Below are positions 33,401-42,400 of a stretch of DNA of 64,000 nucleotides, one piece after another. Each line of letters opens with the position of its first letter. The first letter of the stretch is position 1. Both the position numbers and the translations under genes were made by a program. Source of the stretch: Tupaia tana (lineage: Eukaryota; Chordata; Mammalia; Scandentia; Tupaiidae). Under the pieces are notes generated by a model. The model was not told the DNA's origin, made no database searches, and worked only from the letters and a program-made list of their open reading frames with translations. The stretch lies in assembly GCA_026018925.1 (NCBI GenBank), contig JAKSZU010000011.1, forward strand, positions 3,973,985 to 4,037,984, read 5' to 3'.

Positions 33401-36400
33401 TCAACTATGTGGAGTCCAACGCCTTAATAACAATTCCACCCGCTGGTCCAATATGTGCATTTTCAACCTTAAATAATATTGCCAATAGCTTTCTAAAGTG
33501 GAAATAGTACTCCCACTAGCATTGTATAAGAGTTCTAGTTTCTTCATGTCCTCATCATTTATCAGACTTGTTTTTTTGTTTTTTGCTATAGGGCATGTGT
33601 GGTACCAGACAGAGACATAAAGAGGGGAAGTGAGATGCCGGGCGCATGTGTGTGCGTGCCCAAGATCCCGAGAGGAGAATGGAGGAGAAGGGATTGCGGC
33701 GTGACCATCCCTCCTGGGGGGTGATTTCTCGCTTTCTGTCTCTACGTCTCTCTCTGTCTGTCTGGCAAGTGCACGTGCCTTATAGTGAAAACCTCTCAAA
33801 AAAAAAAAAAAAAAAAGGGGGAAGTGAGAAACTATCCCACAGAGAGGATGGCCACGCCACAATCCCTTCTCCATTCTCATCTTGGGATTCCAGGCTAGAC
33901 ACATGTACCTGGCATGATCCTCAAGACGCTGGATTCAGTTAACGTTTGACCATTTGATAGGAGTTAAATTTGTACTTTTGGATTGGTAATAAGGCTATGC
34001 ACTTGTTAAATGATGTTTAAAGGGTCTTAGAGCCTCTTCAAACAAATGATATATCAGGAAAAAAGTCTGACAGGTGAGAAAATTCTTACAATATGTGAAA
34101 TGAGACAAGTTGGACAAAATTGCACATTTAGAAACTCAGTTGTGCTAAAAAAATTCTTTAAGGACATCCACAATCATTTCAAAATAAAAAAAAATTAAGG
34201 AAATACGGCAACTGGGGCTGGCAGGTGGCATGGTGGTTGAGGTGCTGGACTCCCACGTGGCCATATGTGGTTCAAGTCCTGGACCTGGCCACTTGCTTTC
34301 TCACTTTCCCTCTCTCTCTGGTCAAATTAAAATAAATGAATAAATAAATTAGGTAAGTAATTCTAAAAAAAGAAAAAATGCAGTAAATAAAAATGTGTGA
34401 TTATTATTGGATAGTATGTTGATGCTTTTTGTTTTTTTTTTTTCAATAAAACAGCTTTTTACGATGACTGTGGTTATTTTTATAAAGTGGAAAATAAAAT
34501 GACTATGCTGAATTAAAACTAAAATGTTAATGTTTCAAAGAACTCAAATTCTGGGGCTGCCAGATAGCGCAGTGTTAATCACTGTGCTGGAATCCCACAT
34601 GGTCAACTGTAGTTCTAGTCCTGGATCTGGTAGCTTGAAAATGTCAGGTGCATGTACAATCATGCCCAAAATCCCAAGAGGATAATGGAGAAGAGACTGT
34701 GGCATGCCTATCCCCTCAGGGGATGATTCTCACCTTCCCTCTCACTGTTTCTCTGGTAAGCGCACATGTCCTATGGCAAAAACCTTACCCCCCCCCCCAA
34801 AAAAAAAAAAAAAAAAAAAAAACCCTTACATTCCTTGCTACAGAGTAAGAAAGAAATACCAAGGCTTCAAAATTAAAATGTTGAACTTCTTTATTTTCAA
34901 ACAAACTAGTACCACATAACCCACTACTGGGTGATGGGAAAGAGACTTTTGCCTTTTTTACTAAACATGTTAAGATTTAGTCTTCGAAGAAAAAGAAAAA
35001 TTTGGCAAGAACCTTACCAATTAGAGATAATCACAAGAATGTTTTAAACCGGCTTTGTCCACTTTATGACCTACTGTGAACATTTTCTGAATGTATTAGT
35101 CATTTCTCACTTAACAACCTGCCTGTTTAATGACCACTTGTACTTTTGATCTGCCAGTCATCCAGCACGGGAATCCCCTTTCTTTGACTTGTTACCACAG
35201 TTGGTTAGAATTCACTAGACAAAGCATTTGTAATCATGCAAGACTACATATTTTGTTTATAAATTTATACTTTATTGTGCGCCACAGTGGTATTCTGAAA
35301 ATATAAAAATGATTATGCCAGATTGTGTTGTGATGTATCTTTGTTTTCTGGCACTTATCTAATGCGCACTTTTTGTAAGGATAGAATTACATTATTCTCA
35401 CGTGGTTTTGCATGGTATCTATTGAAGAATGCCCTGTGGCACCATTGAGACACCACTGGACATTCACCTTTAAGTTTCTCACTTATTGATGAATTCACAA
35501 AAACCAAACTTAGGGGAACCAGCAGTTAGCGTAATGGCTATGTCGCTGGACTCCCACGTAGTCGACCACGGTTCGCGTTCTGGACCCGGTGGCTTAAAAC
35601 TCACGCCGGGCGCGTGTGCGTGTGTGCCCAAGATCCCGAGAGGAGAATGGAGGAGAAGGGATTGTGGCGTGACCATCCCCCCTGGGGGGTGATTTCTTGC
35701 TTTCTGTCTCTATGTGTCTCTCTGTCTGGCGAGCGCACGCGCCCTATAGGGAAAACCTCTCAAAAACAAAAAACAAAAAACAAAAACAAACTTAGTTGTT
35801 AAGTGAGGGGTGCCTGTATATTTCTATGTTACTTTTGTTTTTTTTGAGAAGTTTTTGCAATAGGGCATGTGTGCTCACCAGAAACACAGAGAAAGAGAGA
35901 AAGAAAGCGAGAAATCACCCCCTCCCCCCAGAGGTATGGCCACGCCACAATCCCTTCTCCTCCATTCTCCTCTTGGGATCTTGGGCATGCATGCACATGT
36001 GCCTGGCGTGAGTTTAAGCCACCGGGTCTGGGACTCGAACCACAGTTGACTACATGGGAGTCCAGCAATATGGCCATTATGCCAACTGTCTCTATATTAT
36101 GCCATTATGCCTCTATATCACTTTTTTTTGAGAGAGATTTGTGCTATAGGGCACATGTGCTTACCAGAAAGACAGAGACAAAGAGAAAGAAAATGAGAAA
36201 TCACCCATGGTGGGGGTAGGGGTGTGTGTGACCATACCACAATCCCTTCTTCATTCTCCTCTCAGGATTTTTACGAACCCAGCGTGACTTTCACAGTGTG
36301 AGTTTCAAGCCACGGAGTCCAGAACTTGAACCACAGAAGACTACATGGGAGTCCAGCGCCTCAATCACTATGCCACCTGCTGGTCCCAATCACTTTTATT

Positions 36401-39400
36401 GGCTATAAAGAATTCTACCATAAAGATGGATCACTTTTATTCTCTCTAAACTCTATTTTTGGATAATTAGATTGTTCCAGGTGTGTTGTTCTGTTTTATT
36501 GCTACTATAAACAATACTTGATGAATATCTTCACTGTAAAATCTTTATGAACATGCATGATTACTTCCTCTGAATACATACTTACAAGTGGAATTTCTAG
36601 GTCAAAGAATATGTATGCTTTAAAGTGCTTATTAGCTACTGCCAGAGTACTTTCCAATTTAGATTCTTCTTCTTCTTCGTCTTCTTTTTTTTTTTTTAAG
36701 AGAGGTTTTTGCTATAGGGTACATGTGTTTGCTAGAGAGACAGAAAGCGAGAAATCACTCCCAGGGGGCATGGCCACACCAAAATCCCTTCTCCTCTTTT
36801 CTCCTCTCAGGATTTTGGGCATGCATGCATAAGTGCCTGGAGTGAGTTTTAAGTTTCTGGGTCCAGGACTTGAACTGCGGTCGACTGTGTGGGAGATCAG
36901 CAACATGACCATTATGCCATCTGCTGATCTCCAATTTAGATTCTTAACAGAAAGATATCAGTCATCCATTTATCCATATTCTTGCCAACATTTCTTTTAT
37001 GGAGTTGCCAATTTTATAGATGAAAAATTATCTTACTACTTTAATTTGTATTTTATGGGCACCAGTAAGATTTATCTTTTTTCTCCAAAGTTTTTGGCTA
37101 TTTACATTATTTTGTTTCTTTTTTAAGAAATTTTTACTTTAGGACATATGTGCTTGCCACAGAGAGAAAGAAAGGGAAAGTAAGAAATCACTCCCTGTGG
37201 GGATGGCCACACTGCAATCCCTTCTCTTCCATTATTCTCTTGGGGTTTTGGGCATGTACACACCCTCCCAGTGTATTTTCCATGTTGCCAGGTCCAGGAC
37301 TCAAAATATGCAGTCAGTCCTATTGGATCCAGCCACCTTAACTACCATGATAACCTGACTGGCCTGCATTCTTTTATTATTTGCCCATTTTCTTTGTTTT
37401 TAAAGTCATAGTTTATTTTTTTCCAGTTATGCATACTTGTTATAAACATTTAAAAAAGAGAAAAAGTTAAAGCCCTTCCCTAAATTCTACCTCCTTCCTT
37501 TCCTTTAGGGATAACCCCTACTATAGGCTGATATGTATCTTTCAGGACTTTTAAATAGAAGTGTATATATGAAATAGAGTGTTATTTATTCCTAGGCAGC
37601 TTTCACTTTTATGTTGCTATTGAAAATGTAATTCTATTTTTGAATTTTTGGTATGAGGGAAGGGATTTTTGGTTTCTGTATTTTTAAAATAACTGGCTAC
37701 TATTTTATTTACTTGTTTTTTAAAGTAGTTATATCATCTGTAAATAGTGATGATTGACTTTCCTTGCAGAAAGTATACTTCTAATTTCTTCTGTTAGCAT
37801 AACAGATCCTAAAGAATGACAAACAAGGGACCAGCAGTTAGTGTAATGGCTATGTCGCTGGACTCCCATGTAGTCGAACGCGGTTCGCGTCCCAGACCCG
37901 GTGGCTTAAAACTCACGCTGGGCGTGTGTGCGTGTGTGCCCAAGATCCCGAGAGGAGAATGGAGAAGGGATTGCGGCGTGGCCATCCCCCCTGGGGGGGT
38001 GATTTCTCGCTTTCTATCTCTCTGTCTCTCTCTGTCTGTCTGGCGAGCGCACGAGCCCTATAGCAAAAACCTCTCCAAAAAAAAAAATAAAATAAATAAA
38101 AAGAATGACAAACAAGAGTGGCAAATAAGAGAATATGGGAATGTACTGTCCAAATTGATGTTAGGTCTTCATTTGAGACAGATTTTTAACAATCATATCA
38201 AGAAAATATTGTTTATACATAGTTTAATGTTGTAAATATTGAGAGTTGATGTTGAAAGGATTTGGCTCTTCAAACACATTAATGGTTAAAAAGAATCTAA
38301 CACATGGGACCCACAGATAGCGTGATGGTTAAGGCATTGGACTCCCACGTGTGGTCACTTATAGTTTGAGTCCCGGACCTGGCAGCTCGCTCTCTCACTT
38401 TTCTACCTTCCCTCAATCTCTCTCTCGTGAGTGCACATTCCCTATAGCAAATTAAAAAAAAAGTAAACAATTCTTTAAATATATATATATAAATAATCAA
38501 ACACAATAGGATATGTACTTACGATAGCAGATGCTCATCAGGAACTGTAAAATGGGAATGCAAAAAAAGTTAATCATATTAAACCAGTGACTATAGACAT
38601 AAATATCTATAACCAGAAAGACTTCTATTATGCTAGCCTATGGTCTGGTGGTTAAGGCAGCTACATTCCACATGACTAACTGTGTAGTTTGAGTTTTGGG
38701 TTCAGCAGTCTGAGAAACACACTGGGCATGTGTGTGTGCATACTCAAAATTCCAAAAGAAGGAAGAAATGGAGAAGGGAGTGTGGCATGACTTTCCCATG
38801 TGGGGTGCTTTCTCACTGTCTCTGTCCTCCCCTCTCTCGTAAGTGCATATGCCCCCAGCAAATTAAAAAAAGAAAAAAGGACTTCTATTTAAGATGGTGA
38901 TTTGAGGCCAGTAGGTGACATAGTGGTTAAGGGCGCTGGGCTCCCACATGGCTGACCATGGTTAGAGTCCCGGGTTGGCTTGCATTCTCACTCTCTCTCT
39001 CTTTCCCTTTGTCTCTCTCTGTCCCTCTCTAGTCAAATTAAAATAAACAAACAAACAAATAAAGTTAAATAGTTTTAGAAAAAAAAGATGGTGACTCATG
39101 CTCCTAACATTACTCCTTCTCCAAAACCCATTAGCATAATAATAACTTTTTAAAAAAAGTACATGGCCTCAGCCCAGCTGTTGAGGTGCACATTGCTAAG
39201 AAGTTTTAAACTCTACAGGCTGGAACCACATGGGAGGCCCAGGTTCAATTCTCAGTCCAACCTGTAAGTTGGGTGTGGTGGTCTGAGCCTGTAATTCCAC
39301 TGACAGGAGATTGAGACAAGAGGATCACAACCTCAGGACTAGCTTCCGCAACATAGCAAAATCCTGTCTAAAAAAGAGTCAGGTATGACAACACACCTGT

Positions 39401-42400
39401 AGTCCCAGTTAAGAGGCAGGAGGACTGCCACATGATGAGATCTTGTCTTAAAAACAACCCATATGGCCCAGCCACAGTAGTACAGCTGGATGCCGAGAGG
39501 GACCTTGGCAGGATCCCACATGGGAGATCCTGGCTGGATTCCTAGCCCAATGAAAACAAACAAACAAGGTTAACAGTGCATGCAAGTAGTTCAAGCTACT
39601 TGGGAGGAGGGAAGGAAAAAAGCCCTACCCCATCCAACTACACAAGCATAAACTCCTAAGGATGAGGACAACCAGAAATAATAGCTTAGATGTGTTAGAA
39701 GTGGATAGAAGAGTGGGAAATAATTTACAAGACCCGAGAAAACTCAAACTAACCGGGTGAGCCAAGCACCAAGCTAATTAATACACTCCAGAATTTAATT
39801 CTCTATAACTCCTCAAAAAAAACTTCAGAAACTGGTGGCGACAGTTCTGGAGATAGGAATGACACAGGAACACTAAAATAAGGAAAAGTCTTTGAAAGTA
39901 AGTTTAATAAGTAGTAGGACAACAAATGCCCTCCTTAGCTCTAAATGACTGCCTGTCTCATCCTGGCAAAAGACTAGGTTTAATTTCTAGAGAGGTTCAA
40001 AGGTAGGATGTCTAGACTATAGTTGGTACAGGGGAGGTTAAAAGTATCACATTGAAAACCAAAAGGACCTCCTGCTCACTTCCCCAATACCGCTCCCATT
40101 ATACAATCAGGCCTTCACCCTCAAGGCAGGAGACTAGAAGTATACACTGGAAAATCTGACAAGCCTGAGATGAATGATTTCCCCTTCTAGACAGTCTAGT
40201 GAGAACCACCATGATGATATTTGTATTCCATTAGCCCCTTCAAGGTTTCCAATAATTTTTTTAGTCTCCCATTTTTTTTTTTTTTAATTGCCAGAGAGCA
40301 TGTGAGCTCACCAATGACGGCACATTCCCCAACGAGATGTGGCCATACCACATTTCTTCCATTCCTCTTTCCTATTAGGATTTCAAGCATGCACACATGT
40401 GCCTGGCTAGCGTTTTTGTTTTGTTTCCCAGAGAAATTTTTGCTATGGGGTGCCTCTGCTTGCCAGAGAGACAAAGACAGAAAGCAAGAAATCATCCTCC
40501 AGGGTGGATGGCCATGCCTCAATCCCTTCTCCTCCATTCTCCTCTTGGGATTTTGGGTGTGAGCGCGCGCGCGCACGTACCCTGCATGATTATTAGCAGG
40601 CTGTGAGAACATTTTAAGATCATCTGGGTCCAGGACTCAGGCCATGGCTGGCCATGTGGGAGTCCAACAATGCAACCATTAGGCCATCCGCTGGTCCCTG
40701 GCTAGCATGTTTTCAGGCCGACAGATTCAAAGGTAGGATGTCTGGGGGACTACACTTGGTACAGAGGAAGTTAAAAGTATCACATTGAAAACCAAGGAAA
40801 AACAAAAGGATCTCCTGCTCACTTCCCCAACACCACTCTCATTATACAATCAGGCCTTCAACCTCAAGGGAGGAGACTAGAAGTATACACTAGTATTCAC
40901 ACTGCCACCAGCCGTATAGGATCCAGCTCCTTTAACTTCCATTCTTTTTTAAAAACATTATTTTATTATTATTTTTTAATTTGACCAGAGAGAGAGAGGA
41001 AGCAAGCGGTCAGGTCTAGGACTTGAACCATAGATAGCCATGTGGGAATCCAGCACCTTAACCACCATGCTACCTGTTGGCCCCAACTTCTACTTTTTTT
41101 TTTTTTTTTTTTTTGGAGAGGTTTTTGCTATAGGGCGCGGGCGCTCACCAGACAGACAAAGACAGACAGAGAGACAGAAAGCGAGAAATCACCCCACCCC
41201 GGGTGGATGGCCACGCTGCAACCCCTTCTCCTCCATTCTCCTCTCGGGATCTTGGGCACGCGCACACACACACATGCCCGGCGTGAGTTCTAAGCCACCA
41301 GGTCTGGGACGGGAACCGAAGTCGACTGCATGGGAGTCCAGCGACATAGCCATTATGCTAACTGCTGGTCCCCCCAACTTCTACTCTTAAAATAACTAGA
41401 CAACTAAGTATTACCAGACAATAAATGTAAGACAGAGAGCAAAACAGAAGAAAACAAGAGAAAAAATGGCAGAGAAAAGACCATTTCAAACCTTTTTTTT
41501 TTTTTTTTGAGAGTTTTTGCCATAGGGCATGTGTGCTCTCCAGAGACAGAGAGGCAAAGTGAGAAATCACGCGCCAGGGAGGATGACCACGCTGCAATCC
41601 TTTTTCCTCCAGGGATTCTGAACATGTATGCACACGCACCTGGTGTGAGTTTCAAGCCACCAGTGCAGGAGTCTAACCAGCATGCAACCTGCTGACCCCT
41701 GGCCTATTCTTTTTTTTCACTTGGAGGAGATAACAAAAGTTGTCTTTCAAAACACAAGACACCCAAGTGAATATGCAGTGGCCGTTTTTACACTGGAAAA
41801 GTAGTTCTAATTAGTCTATGCATTTTGATTAGTATCCTTTTCTATTGGGTCATGAACAGTCACAGTGCACCCTCTGCTGGCCCGAGGAAAAAAACGTACT
41901 TTCACAATATCCAGTAGACCTATGAATTTTGTCGCTATAAAATACTTTTCTGAACCAAGTGTGTAAGAGCATTAAAGCCAGTAACAGAATTTGAGGGGAA
42001 AATGCAAGCTTAATAATTTAAAATTCCGAATAAAATAATTCGAAATTTCATTTTTCTGTAACTCTCCGTAAGCTTCTGCGCGGTCCCCTCGGCTGGCCAG
42101 GCCCTTTCCTCACGTGTACCCAGGCAGCTCCCACACTTGTCACCTCTGGTCCGCTCACGTCCTGAGGGAGGGCCTCCGGCAACGGCGCTCTTTAAATATT
42201 TGCTGTATATCATATAATACTGGCACTTTAACTAGCCCAAATTTCTCTTCTTTCTTTCTTTTAATTAAGAGTACGGGGTGTAGAGATAAAACCACATGGA
42301 AAACCCGCGCGGAATGGGGGCGACGGACCTCCCCGCCCAGGTGCCCGGGCCGCCGCCCACGGCACAGCACACTCGCCCACCGGCCGTACTTCGCGCGCTC

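Larger units (their letters stand above)
40276..40940 (-). mobile_element. Older SINE broken by a SINE and a duplicated segment
   Basis: The antisense tail and body (40276-40411, TTGCCAGAGAGCATGTGAGC) resume at 40707-40725, then after the 40726-40891 insert the head-like GCCGTATAGGATCCAGCTCC reaches about 40925. Confidence 0.6.
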
